A DNA stretch of 64,000 nt, from contig CAJQUW010009036.1 in NCBI GenBank assembly GCA_907163375.1, forward strand, positions 21,001-85,000, in the 5' to 3' direction. A program made the translations under genes and the position numbers. Shown one piece after another: positions 37,293-47,177 of this stretch. Below the pieces are notes generated by a model. The model was not told where the DNA came from and made no database searches. It saw only the letters and a list, made by a program, of their open reading frames with translations. Origin of the DNA: Prostheceraeus crozeri (Eukaryota > Platyhelminthes > Polycladida > Euryleptidae). Every line of letters starts with the position of its first letter. The stretch's first letter is position 1.

Positions 37293-37300
37293 TATATAAA
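37293..37300 (+). promoter_or_regulatory. TATA box and spliced leader of the first left gene
   Basis: TATATAAA stands about 28 bases before a probable start region (TGATCACTTCATCG). A donor GGTAAGC follows at 37342, and an acceptor TTATCTTACAG ends at 37904 after a branch-like TACTAAT, giving a leader intron of about 563 bases before the ATG at 37936. Confidence 0.65.
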
Positions 37301-37935
37301 CCCCCGACAACGTAAGTCTGATCACTTCATCGAAAGACGAGGTAAGCGACGGTCGTCGCTCTGAGCTCCCGATATCGGGTGTTTCAAAGGACTCTATCTT
37401 TTGAAGTAGGCAAGCTATCTTCTTACTTCAAAGTTTGTATGATAGAGTTTGATAGTGTCTTTACTACTGATAAAATTTTTTAAAAGTAGTATGAGTAGTA
37501 AAATGCGGAATTTTTTAAAAATTCTTAATTTTCACTTTTTTCAAAGTTTTAACATATAGACTAAGGTTTTCAAGTATCCTGAGTTCAAATCTGCTATCAG
37601 ATTTGAAATTTAACTAAGTCTAAGGCAGCTTTGAGGGGTTAGATCCCAGCTACTGATCACTACCTTTGACTCGGCGTTCCTGTTACCACTTCGGGGCAGT
37701 GACAATGATGTCTTCAGCTGTAAAGAGCGGGTATCGGGGAAGATCTCTCACTTCCCTAGTGATCAGTACAAGGCCTTCGGGCTGTCGACGGGATCGAGTG
37801 CCACTCACTACACTCAAATCTATCATTCCTGACTAAGTGTAATGCTTTAGGAATATGACTGTACTACATGATTCAAAACTTATACTAATTTCATTATCTT
37901 ACAGTTAACGAGAAATCTGAGTACCGACAGCAAAA

Positions 37936-39162
37936 ATGGTGAACAATGATAGAAATAAGAAGTTTCACATTAAAATGTGTGTATGCGGTCGAATCAACCG
38001 CCGAGACGGTCTCAGGGACCACATAAGGAAGGCAAGGGCCGACCACATGGTTATCCTGAATAGGGTTGCCTGTGTGAAGTGCAGGGTGCTGTTGGTTGTT
38101 GGGCAGGAGGCCGAGTTTTATCGGAGGCATGGTGAGTGTACAGGAGGGTTGGTGACCGATTTGAGATTTGTGGAGTTGATGAATGCTGAGAAGGAGCGAA
38201 TGTTGGAGAAAGAGGCCAAGAATGTTGTTGAGAATGCTAGTGGGAATGTTGTTGAGAATGCTAGTGGGAATGCTGTGGAGAATGCTAGTGGGAATGCTGT
38301 GGAGAATGAGGTAGAGAATGCTGTGGCCGGTTTGAAGGCTGACAAGATGCGGAAGAGAGTGTTTGAGAGTGATGATGAGGATGATGTGGATTTGGATAGG
38401 GAGCGAGTGAGGAAGCGAGTGAGGAAGTTGAGCTCTTCGTCATCGGAGGTGTCAGACATCGTCATCACCGACCCCCCGAAGAGCTCATCTTCCCCAATAG
38501 TGAAGGGTGGTGGGGTACGGAAGCAGTCGGCGCGGTGGGATGAGGACATGGAAAAGAAGCATGTGTCGCAGCAAGCGGCACATGCTTTGTTGGTAGATCG
38601 CTACGAAAGTTTGAAGAAGGTGAATGAGAGAACGTTGAGTGAGTTGAGTGAGCTGAAAATGAAGGAGGTGAAGTGTAAGGAGGTGGCAGATGAGAATATC
38701 CGTATGAGGCGTGTTGTGAAAGAGTTGAAGGAGAATGTGCGAGTGTTGGAAGACAAGAATGATGAGTGTGAGAAGAGGGCGAGTGCTGCGGAGAGGAGAA
38801 TGGGAGAGGCAGAAGCGAAGTTTGAGGAGATGATGAAGGAGATGAGTGTGTTGAGAGCGAGGAATGTTGAGTTGGAGAGGACTGTGGCTCGGCGGGGTGA
38901 TGAGAGGCAGGCGTGTGAGAAGTTGGAGCGCATGAGGGATGAGTGGGAACGTGTGAATGAGGATCGTTTGTTTGAGTTCCACATCCCTATTCGGGATAAC
39001 CATCTGGCCGGCGAAGTCCTCGTCAATAAAAGTCTGGACGAAAGTATTGTATGCTATCATGGACATCCGATTAAGAAATGCCTCCACGCCACACTAAGAA
39101 TGCGCGGGCATCTGCATAAATTTTCAATCAGGAAGCCCGCGAGACTGCCTAAGGATGACTAA
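37936..39162 (+). CDS. Polinton left gene: zinc-finger and coiled-coil protein
   Basis: 408 residues. I do not recognise the family. Residues 15-37 hold a CxC...H...H set and 46-68 a CxxC...HxxC set, so one or two zinc sites are likely. Residues 96-130 are an 8-residue repeat (NVVENASG type) from a 24-bp DNA repeat. An acidic patch (ESDDEDDVD) and basic RKRVRKRVRKL follow, then a Ser/Pro linker, then a long charged coiled coil at about 210-345, and a C-terminal globular-looking part with FHIPIRDNHLAGEV and HGHPIKKCLHATL. Nuclear regulator or scaffold is possible. Codon use is GC-richer than in the other Polinton genes. A GTAAGT donor at about 39171 and a TTGCAG acceptor at about 39226 follow the stop. 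Confidence 0.7.
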   Translation: MVNNDRNKKFHIKMCVCGRINRRDGLRDHIRKARADHMVILNRVACVKCRVLLVVGQEAEFYRRHGECTGGLVTDLRFVELMNAEKERMLEKEAKNVVENASGNVVENASGNAVENASGNAVENEVENAVAGLKADKMRKRVFESDDEDDVDLDRERVRKRVRKLSSSSSEVSDIVITDPPKSSSSPIVKGGGVRKQSARWDEDMEKKHVSQQAAHALLVDRYESLKKVNERTLSELSELKMKEVKCKEVADENIRMRRVVKELKENVRVLEDKNDECEKRASAAERRMGEAEAKFEEMMKEMSVLRARNVELERTVARRGDERQACEKLERMRDEWERVNEDRLFEFHIPIRDNHLAGEVLVNKSLDESIVCYHGHPIKKCLHATLRMRGHLHKFSIRKPARLPKDD

Positions 39163-39261
39163 CTTGGTAAGTGAAAAGCAAATAAGATAGTATATCCTAT
39201 TCTAATACATATCATTTTCATTGCAGATCTTTGCCTGCCTTCACCACCCCATCAATTTACT

Positions 39262-39402
39262 CCCGAGAACGAACCATCGGCTCTCTTAAGGGCCACCTAG
39301 GGGCAAGACATGATAGAACCTCCTCGCGGTTTGCCCTGGGCAGTCTTCGGACTGGCGAATACTATCATTAAGTTGAATCTGCTATCAGTCAACTTGAACA
39401 TT
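39262..39402 (+). repeat. Polinton internal direct repeat, copy 1 (about 140 bp)
   Basis: Starts CCCGAGAACGAACCATCGG and ends ATCAGTCAACTTGAAC. It recurs at 39783-39920 with two or three differences. It stands just before the TATA box of the small gene at 39516, and the second copy stands just after that gene. Confidence 0.85.
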
Positions 39403-39467
39403 ATGCAGTCGATTGCTATCCCTGAAGCATTCTGATTCGCTGTTGAGCAATTCATTGTTGAAAACCC

Positions 39468-39475
39468 TATATAAG
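39468..39475 (+). promoter_or_regulatory. TATA box of the 84-residue gene
   Basis: TATATAAG at 39468, about 48 bases before the ATG at 39516, with a probable start near TTCTCATTC (39494-39502). It is one of four TATA boxes in the element. Confidence 0.6.
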
Positions 39476-39515
39476 CCAGAAGATTGTAGCGCTTCTCATT
39501 CAATTTGAAGTCACG

Positions 39516-39770
39516 ATGGAAGCGACATCTGCCGACAACATTCCCGTCTTCACCGATGAAGACAACGGCATTCCCGAGTTCGTCATCCTCGACGAGTGGG
39601 ATGAGGAGGATGAGAAGAAGGGGAAGATCAAGAGGATCGTTTGGACGGATGAGGTATGGACTCCAAATACCACTCGCATCCGAAAGGTGCCAGATGCACC
39701 AGCACGGCTTAGGCGGTATAGGGTATACGAGAACCTAACCGTCATACCTATTGACTATTCAAGCCAATAG
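39516..39770 (+). CDS. Small acidic Polinton protein (84 residues)
   Basis: Starts MEATSADNIPVFTDEDNG, with an acidic stretch (DEWDEEDEKK) at 26-35 followed by basic KIKRIVWTDEVW and a Tyr/Arg-rich end (RRYRVYENL). The start is set by the TATA box just upstream. I do not know this family. It could be a regulatory protein. The frame is short, but the promoter and the biased codon use support it. Confidence 0.55.
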   Translation: MEATSADNIPVFTDEDNGIPEFVILDEWDEEDEKKGKIKRIVWTDEVWTPNTTRIRKVPDAPARLRRYRVYENLTVIPIDYSSQ

Positions 39771-40721
39771 TCAAATTCACGTCCCCGAGAACGAACCATC
39801 GGCTCTCTTAAGGGCCACCATGGGGCAAGACATGATAGAACCTCCTCGCGGTTTGCCCTGGGCAGTCTTCGGACTGGCGAATACTATCATTAAGTTGAAT
39901 CTGCTATCAGTCAACTTGAACGTTGCAAATGAAGTTCGGTGTAATACTTCCTTTCGACGGGCGTTCCTATAAAGGGCGGCGGTGAAACCCGTAGCTATGT
40001 ATACCGCAAGGGACATTCGGCAATGGTCAATCTTGTTAAACCTCTCTGCGTCATGTTCGCAAGTGATTGCCTCTGTCTCAACGTAGTATGCATTCGCGCC
40101 AGGGCGACATTAAGCCAACTGTCGAAGGTTGCCTAAAACTTTCCATTGCATACGTTATGAGAACCATGAGTTCTACCTGTCTCTATCAATGAGACGAATT
40201 GATGAATGGAATGAAATGGGAGGACACTCACGCGCCACACGCAACATAACACACTTCTCTCTTCCGTAGTCTAACAAGCTCTTTACACATGGATCGCAGT
40301 CGATTGCTATCCCTGTATCAGAAGTGTAAGCTATCTTAATTTATTTGACACTATTTCATCTACCATCATCGTCCATATGAAATGTTTTAAGATTTACAAG
40401 TTAGACTAAGCGTGCTACTATTTCCAAATGAAAAAGTATACATGGTTAAATCATCCACTTAAGCCCATCCGTAGTCTAACAAGCTCTTTACACATGGATC
40501 GCAGTCGATTGCTATCCCTGTATCAGAAGTGTAAGCTATCTTAATTTATTTGACACTATTTCATCTACCATCATCGTCCATATGAAATGTTTTAAGATTT
40601 ACAAGTTAGACTAAGCGTGCTACTATTTCCAAATGAAAAAGTATACATGGTTAAATTATTCACTAAAGCCCCATTCAAGTAAGTCAGTATGAAAGCAAAG
40701 ATAATACGAAATAAAAATTTA
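39771..40721 (+). repeat. Non-coding Polinton stretch with repeats
   Basis: No gene seen. It holds copy 2 of the 140-bp direct repeat (39783-39920) and a tandem duplication of about 205 bases (40263-40467 and 40468-40672, starting TCCGTAGTCTAAC). The word GCAGTCGATTGCTATCCCTG occurs here twice and once more at about 39408. It might hold regulatory or replication sites. Confidence 0.7.
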
Positions 40722-41159
40722 TTATGGCATGTATTTCAAAAGGTCTTCATCGTCAATATCGTCCCAGAGTCTGGCTTCACATAGATCACAAAAACAGTTG
40801 AGCTGCTTTAAACGTTCTTCTGCAGCGTCCCTCACTTTCTCAATGTACGCCCACTCCGCCACGGTTCGCGGTTGGGAGTTAGGGGTGTACCACTCCCATA
40901 TTTGATGCAAGTGCGACTTGCTGGTCATCTCCATCACCCCTTCGGTATCATATTGTAAATATTTCCACCGTATGCCTGTTAGGTCGGGCAACTCCTCTTC
41001 ATCCTCCTCCGATAATGATAACTTTCGTATATTGTCGAGATTGTATGTCTTCTCCACCTTCACCTTTCTTGGTGCATTTGGTGTAACGAGCACCTTTGCT
41101 GATGTACATGGAGAGGAGAACTCCAATGCGGTATTTGGTGTTGTTGGAGGACTTGTCAT
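40722..41159 (-). CDS. Unrecognised Polinton protein (145 residues)
   Basis: Begins MTSPPTTPNTALEFSSPC, is Pro/Ser/Thr-rich for 35 residues, then has an acidic patch (SEEDEEELPD), a Trp-rich segment (IRWKYLQYD, HQIWEWYTP, EWAYI) and ends with CFCDLC, CEARLW and DDIDDEDLLKYMP. The CxC/CxxC pair may bind zinc. A minus-strand AATAAA lies just after the stop (about 40716). It stands divergently to the polymerase gene, separated by about 0.3 kb that contains the polymerase TATA box. No function assigned. Confidence 0.65.
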   Translation of the reverse strand: MTSPPTTPNTALEFSSPCTSAKVLVTPNAPRKVKVEKTYNLDNIRKLSLSEEDEEELPDLTGIRWKYLQYDTEGVMEMTSKSHLHQIWEWYTPNSQPRTVAEWAYIEKVRDAAEERLKQLNCFCDLCEARLWDDIDDEDLLKYMP

Positions 41160-41230
41160 GTTGTCTTTGAAATGCTGACTTTGAATAATGATAACTTTAA
41201 CATTTTTCTAATTCTTAAGTATACACAAGC

Positions 41231-41280
41231 AGCCAATCAGAATGAACATCCAATGAATGAAGAGAATGAAAGTATATAAG
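41231..41280 (+). promoter_or_regulatory. Promoter of the DNA polymerase gene: CCAAT and TATA box
   Basis: CCAAT motifs (GCCAATCAG at 41232 and TCCAATGA at 41250) stand before TATATAAG at 41273-41280, with a probable start near TCATTTCACTCTG (41297-41309). Three GACGTATAAGTGAA-like repeats follow in the leader. Confidence 0.7.
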
Positions 41281-41463
41281 CAAAGTGACATTCGTGTCAT
41301 TTCACTCTGTCTTTGAGACGTATAAGTGAAGTGTTCTCTAGCAAATTCTATATTTGAGGCGTACAAGTGAACTGCTCTCTCGTGAATTCCAAATTTGAGA
41401 CGTATTATTTGAGTGAAGTCTATATCTTGTTGAAGTATCAACCTTAAACTTGATTTCGTTGAA

Positions 41464-44400
41464 ATGGTAAGTTGAAAATTTCTTCACTCATCTCCGTCAA
41501 ACGTGTGGTTAATAGCATCTTCCTCAATTTCAGCCATCAACTTCATCACCAACGCCCTCCCTTCTCGAGGAAAGTTTAGAGTCGTTGAGTCAAGGTAGGT
41601 TGTAACACTACACTGAGACTTGAACAGAGATGAAAGAATGATTTCTCTTTCAGGTGATGTGAGTTCCAGCTCAGGACTCTCGCGACAAGACAACGAGTGG
41701 GAATGTGCCGACTGCGGACATATGTTTACAAGGAAGCACAGTCTCCTTCGACACATCAAACAACGTGTGTGTCAACGCAAAGCGGCGTCAATCTCCGGAG
41801 GTGAAGTTGATTCTGACGATGACATCTCCTTTCCTTGCGATTTGTGCCCTCTTTCTTTTGATAGCCACTTTCAGCGATCTTCGCACAGACTTCAACACAC
41901 GCATGCGAATGATCACTACACCAACGGTACCTCTACCATCTCCCTCATTAATGTTTCACATAATAATTTAGTACGCGACTACTGCATGGAGTCCAATACT
42001 CAAATAGTAGATTTTCCTGAGTGGCTCCTTCAAAATTCTAACATTATCGAAGCGCTCTTCAACAATTTAGACAATTTTAGAATGAAGGCGCTCATCTACC
42101 TTAAACTAAAATATATTAAGATAGATTTTCAAACGGGTCAAGTGACGAAGAGAATACAGTTTCATGTTCCTTCCTCTTCCGCAACCGAAGTTGTAGACTG
42201 CGAGTCTTGGCTAAATTTTCACATTCAATGTTTAAAATCAAATGTAGATAAATTCAATCAACGCGACAGCGCTCTCATTTTTGATGGTGTGGACTCAGCC
42301 ATATTCAAAATTTCACTATTAGAAAGTCATGCAGCTCGAGGCACATTTAAACTACCAAAAACGTTGTATAATAAGAAAGCTGTCATCAATGTCGATTGTA
42401 AATCACAGTGTTTCAAATATGCAGTCCTATCCATCCTTCACTATAATGATATCAACGCGAATCGAAATCATACCTATAGCTATAGACAGTGGGAGGATGA
42501 ACTAGACTTTGAAGGTTGTGATAGTAACAACATGAAAATCAAAGATGTAGAAACGTTCGAAAAACATAATAAGATTAAAATTGTCGTTCACGTGTGGGAG
42601 AAGGGGTTGAAGGGTGCCCGCTATAATTCACGTTCAACTTGTTATGAACGTGTAGTCAACCTCTTATTAGTAAAACAAGATGATAGCGAGGAATGGCACT
42701 ACTGTGGTATTCCCAAAATCTCTCGCTTGTACACTCACTTGGGGCACTCTAAAAGAGGTGAACATTTTGTATGCGACCGCTGCATCCGCTCCTTTTGGAG
42801 TAAAGATAAATTTGAAACTCACTATGAATGGTGCAAGCGAGGTAAATTACAAATGGAACGCATGCCCAAAGATAAAATATTTTCACATAGGGATAATGGT
42901 GACGAATTAAGTCCCCTGCGTGTCATTTACGCAGACATAGAATGCTACATTGATGATATCATCCACAAGCCAGCAGCCATATCCTGCTATGAAGTATGGC
43001 ATGACCACTTTAGGAATAGACAAAACAAAATGCATACTTGGCAAGGTGAAGATTGCATTTCAAAATTTCTAGAATTTCTCGATAAAGCTGCTAAATTTCA
43101 ACAATCATATGATTCCCAATTGCAGCGTAAGTCACTACATATGTCAGATGAAGACAAACAAAAATTTGAAAGTTGCACATCCTGTCCTAAATGTCATAAA
43201 ACGTTTGATGACGATAAAATTAAGAAAGTGCGTGATCATGATCACATCACTGGTAAATTTAGAAACGCACTCTGCTCCAAATGTAACTTTTCACTTAGGT
43301 TGAGACGTCGTGTACTACCCGTCATTTTTCATAACTTTAAGGGCTATGACAGTCATATGCTCATAAAAGGAGGGTTGAGCCAGATGAAATCGTGGCAGTT
43401 TAATGTAATAGCACAAACGAGAGAAAAATTCATGGCAATGACAGCAAAAGTACCAGTAGATAAAACTAAAGAAAATAAGACAGTCTTCTTCGAAATAAAA
43501 TTTTTAGATTCATTTCAATTCATGTCAGCGTCACTAGCTTCTCTCGTTCGTAATCTCAAGTTTCTTCCCCATAGTCAAACTTTGAAGAAACACTATCCAA
43601 ACTTAACGGATGAAATAATCACTCGCAAAGGAGTCTTTCCTTATGCGTATTTTAGCTCAATGTCTAAACTAAATGAAACAACCCTTCCTTCCATTGACAA
43701 ATTCAAAAACGATTTGACGGGTGAAGATTGTCCAGTAGAGGACTATGAACATGCTCAAGAGGCATGGTTAAAATTTGATTGTAAAACGTTTGGCGATTAT
43801 ATGATCGCTTACTTAGAATTAGATGTCATTTTGCTGGCTGATGTCTTTCAGGAATTTCGACGAGTGGCATTAGAAGAAGACAAATTAGATCCTGTCCACT
43901 TTGTCAGTCTACCAGCCATGTCCTTTAAATCAGCCTTTAAAATGACTGGTGAGACCATTCATCTCTTACAAGACCCGGAGATGTATAATATATTTGAGCG
44001 CGGAATACGCGGTGGTCTCACATTTGTAAATAAACATCATATAAAATCTGAAACAGTAGGTGATGATCATATCCACCTAAAGTACTATGACCAAAATAAT
44101 TTATATGGTAGTTCACTGTCTAAACCACTACCTCATTCCGAGTTTAGTTGGTTAAATCAAGATGAGCTTGAGTATTACTCCAACCCTTCAAACATACTGA
44201 AGATTCCAGATGAAGGTGATTGGGGATATTATTTTGAAGTGGATTTGATTTATCCAAATAGCATTAAAAATAAAACTGCTGATTTCCCACTCGCACCTGA
44301 ATCTGGCGAAGTGACTGAAGATATGTTTTCACCATTCATGTCACAATTTCATAATAACTTAACAGAGTGTGGACAGCCAAGGTACAAACCATGCCGCAAA

Positions 44401-45438
44401 CTTTTACTCACCCAATATGATAAGAAAAATTATCTCGTACACTTCTGCATATTAAAATTCTATTTAGAAATGGGCATGCTTCTAAAGTCAGTTCACCGCA
44501 TTATCAAATTTAGACAGAAAGCCTTCCTCAAACCCTACATAGATAGTAACAGTCAAAAACGTGCACTCGCTCAAAATAATTTTGAAAAGGATTTTTATAA
44601 ATATAAGAATAACAGTCTATTCGGAAAGACCATGGAGGATGTTAGAAAACGTATGAATTACAAACTAGTCGTTGATGAACAAAAATATCACAAATTGACC
44701 TCATCACCTCTTTTCATTGATAGAGACATCATCGATGAGGATCTTGTAGGTGTTAAAATGATTAAATCAGAAGTTGAGTTGTGCAAACCCATCTATATTG
44801 GGCAAGCCGTTTTAGATTATTCCAAGCTTGAAATGTATCAACTCTTCTACAAAATATTAAAACCATGCCCTCTCGTAAAAGAGGTTCGCTTGCTGGGTGG
44901 TGATACAGATAGTTTCTTTTTAGGAATTACCACTCAAAAAGATTTAAATTTTAATGAAGTAGGCAAGTCATTAGAAAAATATTTCGACACATCTAACTAC
45001 AATCCCACTCATCCACTCTATTCCATACAGAATAAAGCCAAACTTGGTTGTTTTAAGGATGAAACAGCAGGAAAGGAAATAGATGAAATGATTCTCCTCC
45101 GTCCTAAAATGTATTCCATGAAACTAAAAGAATGTGCAGATAGTATTAAGCGTGCTAAAGGTATATCAAAATCCATTGTTCATAAAATGAAACATCGGTC
45201 CTATAAGAAGGCCTATAAAAATAAAACTATAACGTTTGTCAATATGACAATCTTAAAATCTCAAGTTCATACTGTGAAAACGTACACGTTCAAGAAACGA
45301 GCACTTTCAGCATGGGAGGATAAGAGGTGTTGGATAGGACATAACACATCTCTTCCACATGGACATCCTGACACAAACATACCTCCACCCAAAAGAATAA
45401 AACTCACGCTACCACATTCAGGAGATGTATTGACATAA
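41464..45438 (+). CDS. POLB: Protein-primed family B DNA polymerase (Polinton pPolB)
   Basis: Open frame of about 1,270 residues from 41620; splice-like signals (GT-AG at 41467-41533 and 41595-41653) place a probable ATG at 41464. Replicates the element with a protein primer. N-terminal C2H2 fingers (WECADCGHMF; FPCDLCPLSF; FVCDRCIRSF near 375). Exonuclease: ExoI YADIEC near 437, ExoII HNFKGYDSHM near 571, ExoIII YLELDVILLAD near 730. Polymerase: motif A DQNNLYGSS near 823, motif B KYKNNSLFGK near 993, motif C GGDTDS near 1093, then RPKMYS near 1161. Between ExoI and ExoII lies a CPKCHK...HDHITGKFR...LCSKCN treble-clef insert, as in other Polinton polymerases. All catalytic motifs are present. 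An AATAAA follows at 45597. Confidence 0.95.
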
Positions 45439-45587
45439 TCAACTTTAACTCAGTATTTTGATGTTGCTTTTTGTAGATATACATGGTTGTTTTATGTATC
45501 GCATGAGATCGTTTCTTCCTTGTGAATATATGCCTACAGTCAGCCCATTCCCCCTATATCTGTGAAAAGACTTTTTCATATACATAT

Positions 45588-45602
45588 TTTTATTTCAATA
45601 AA
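45588..45602. terminator. Back-to-back polyadenylation signals
   Basis: The gap between the convergent polymerase gene and the 516-residue gene has AATAAA on the plus strand (45597-45602) and on the minus strand (45588-45593), so both transcripts can end within the same 20 bases. Confidence 0.6.
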
Positions 45603-45617
45603 CATATCACAATGACT

Positions 45618-47168
45618 TCACTTTGTTTTCCGAAACACTAAAGTTACGAGGGATTTAGTATCTTTCACGTGGATGCACTCTTGTAAACCATTGGTAATTT
45701 TGATAGCAATAGAGGGTATAGTTTGTTTGATGACGGGATGATAGAAAATAGATTCAAACATCTTCTCGACTATTCCATATGAAGCGTCTTTATCATGAAT
45801 GAAATCACGTAAAATGTATTCTTTTTTCTCACCAACAGAAATAGGTAGAATCAAATCACTTTGAATGTAAAGGTGCAGTTCATGTTTATCAAGTGTCATT
45901 GGTGTTTCTATACCAATCGTATGCGCAGCAGCAAACACAGTTTGTAGCATTGAAAAACCAAAGAGTTTTTTCAAATTTTTACTCAATTGACATTGAATGT
46001 CATCACCCAGTCTCAGAACAACGCGTTGATTTTCAATTGAAAACGAAATGTGGTGTGTCTTTGCATCATATTTACTTTTCATCACATGCTTCAACTTCTG
46101 TTGTATATAAGGATTTACTACATGAATGAAGCTTTCAACTGTATGATATAGACGCGGCATTATATTGATAGCAACTTTAGATTCTTCATAAGACTGGTAA
46201 ATTTTCTTGATGCGATCGCCATAGATGTCCACCCACCATTCATCATTAACTGAATCAGCTTTAGTGTGATATTCATGAGAAGCATACACCACACCGCTTC
46301 CAATAATAGGCGTATAATGTCTTACAAAATGACGCAAGGTTGGAGAGAAATAAACTGTAAGTTTGTCATTATATTTCTGAATAACCAACTTATTTTTGTC
46401 CGCCATAATTTTCTCTCCATACTTCTTACCCACAGTCTCATTCCATCGTTTTACTAACTCAATAAGTGATAAAGGTTGAACACCACGCTTTTTCAAAATG
46501 ATGCGTTCTTCGCATTCTACAACATCTTCATCAAATATTTTAAATCTATAATGAAATTTGTTGATTCGATTTGAATAAACTTTTCTAACATTTGCAGTAG
46601 CAATTGACGTTAGATGTAGTCCATGGCCAAAACCAAGATGCGGATAGAATTCATTATCCAACCTCAGCGTAAGACCTTTAGTAAAAGAATGAAAGCGGAG
46701 GAACTGTCTCCCACTCCAATGATAGATAGTAAACTCATAAGCTTTCTGATTTTTATTCTTCATGATGGAAGTATTACCACTGTTGAATGCCTTAATAATT
46801 TTCTCATTCCCAAATGGCTCATAAGAATCTGATTTTATCTGAATCCATTCATAGTTCCACTTTCCATCTGATGTTAAATTGTATGGGAACTGAAATGCAT
46901 TATTCATCGTTATTCCATCATGGGTGCGAGGAGTCAATATCATTTCTTCCAAATCATTCACATTCTGAATATTGCTATCATAGCAAATACTAGAAACGCC
47001 AACCTCCCATTCACCTTCTAAATGCAGTGGGCGATTTAATTCTACTCGATAGTCTGATGGTTTATTTTTGGGAAATTTATTCATAGAAGCATTACTGGGC
47101 AAGTAGATTAGAAACGAGTCCTTATTTTCACTTTCCATATTATTCACATTGGAAAAATATATTAGCAT
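45618..47168 (-). CDS. Polinton virion-type protein, paralogue 1 (516 residues)
   Basis: Starts MLIYFSNVNNMESENK. It has FLIYLPSNASMNKFPKNKPSDY, then LEGEWEVGVSSICYD near 52-66, and late in the protein ELHLYIQSDLILPISVGE, then SIAIKITNG and a final VTLVFRKTK. This set (a WEV segment at the front; a D..P..VG and a VTLxFR end) marks a protein family I know from many invertebrate Polintons, with unproven function; a minor capsid, penton or fibre role is a guess. A second member follows directly (47178-48596), so the pair arose by duplication. No signal peptide or membrane segment. Confidence 0.75.
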   Translation of the reverse strand: MLIYFSNVNNMESENKDSFLIYLPSNASMNKFPKNKPSDYRVELNRPLHLEGEWEVGVSSICYDSNIQNVNDLEEMILTPRTHDGITMNNAFQFPYNLTSDGKWNYEWIQIKSDSYEPFGNEKIIKAFNSGNTSIMKNKNQKAYEFTIYHWSGRQFLRFHSFTKGLTLRLDNEFYPHLGFGHGLHLTSIATANVRKVYSNRINKFHYRFKIFDEDVVECEERIILKKRGVQPLSLIELVKRWNETVGKKYGEKIMADKNKLVIQKYNDKLTVYFSPTLRHFVRHYTPIIGSGVVYASHEYHTKADSVNDEWWVDIYGDRIKKIYQSYEESKVAINIMPRLYHTVESFIHVVNPYIQQKLKHVMKSKYDAKTHHISFSIENQRVVLRLGDDIQCQLSKNLKKLFGFSMLQTVFAAAHTIGIETPMTLDKHELHLYIQSDLILPISVGEKKEYILRDFIHDKDASYGIVEKMFESIFYHPVIKQTIPSIAIKITNGLQECIHVKDTKSLVTLVFRKTK

Positions 47169-47177
47169 ACGTTTGCA

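Noticed and set aside
38118-39087. Long minus-strand frames (143, 200 and 141 codons) opposite the left Polinton gene
   Set aside because: They are antisense shadows of the coiled-coil gene, Ser/Phe/Leu-rich as expected from reading GAG/AAG codons backwards.
45893-46832. Plus-strand frames of 60-80 codons within the virion-type genes
   Set aside because: Antisense shadows of the 516-residue gene.
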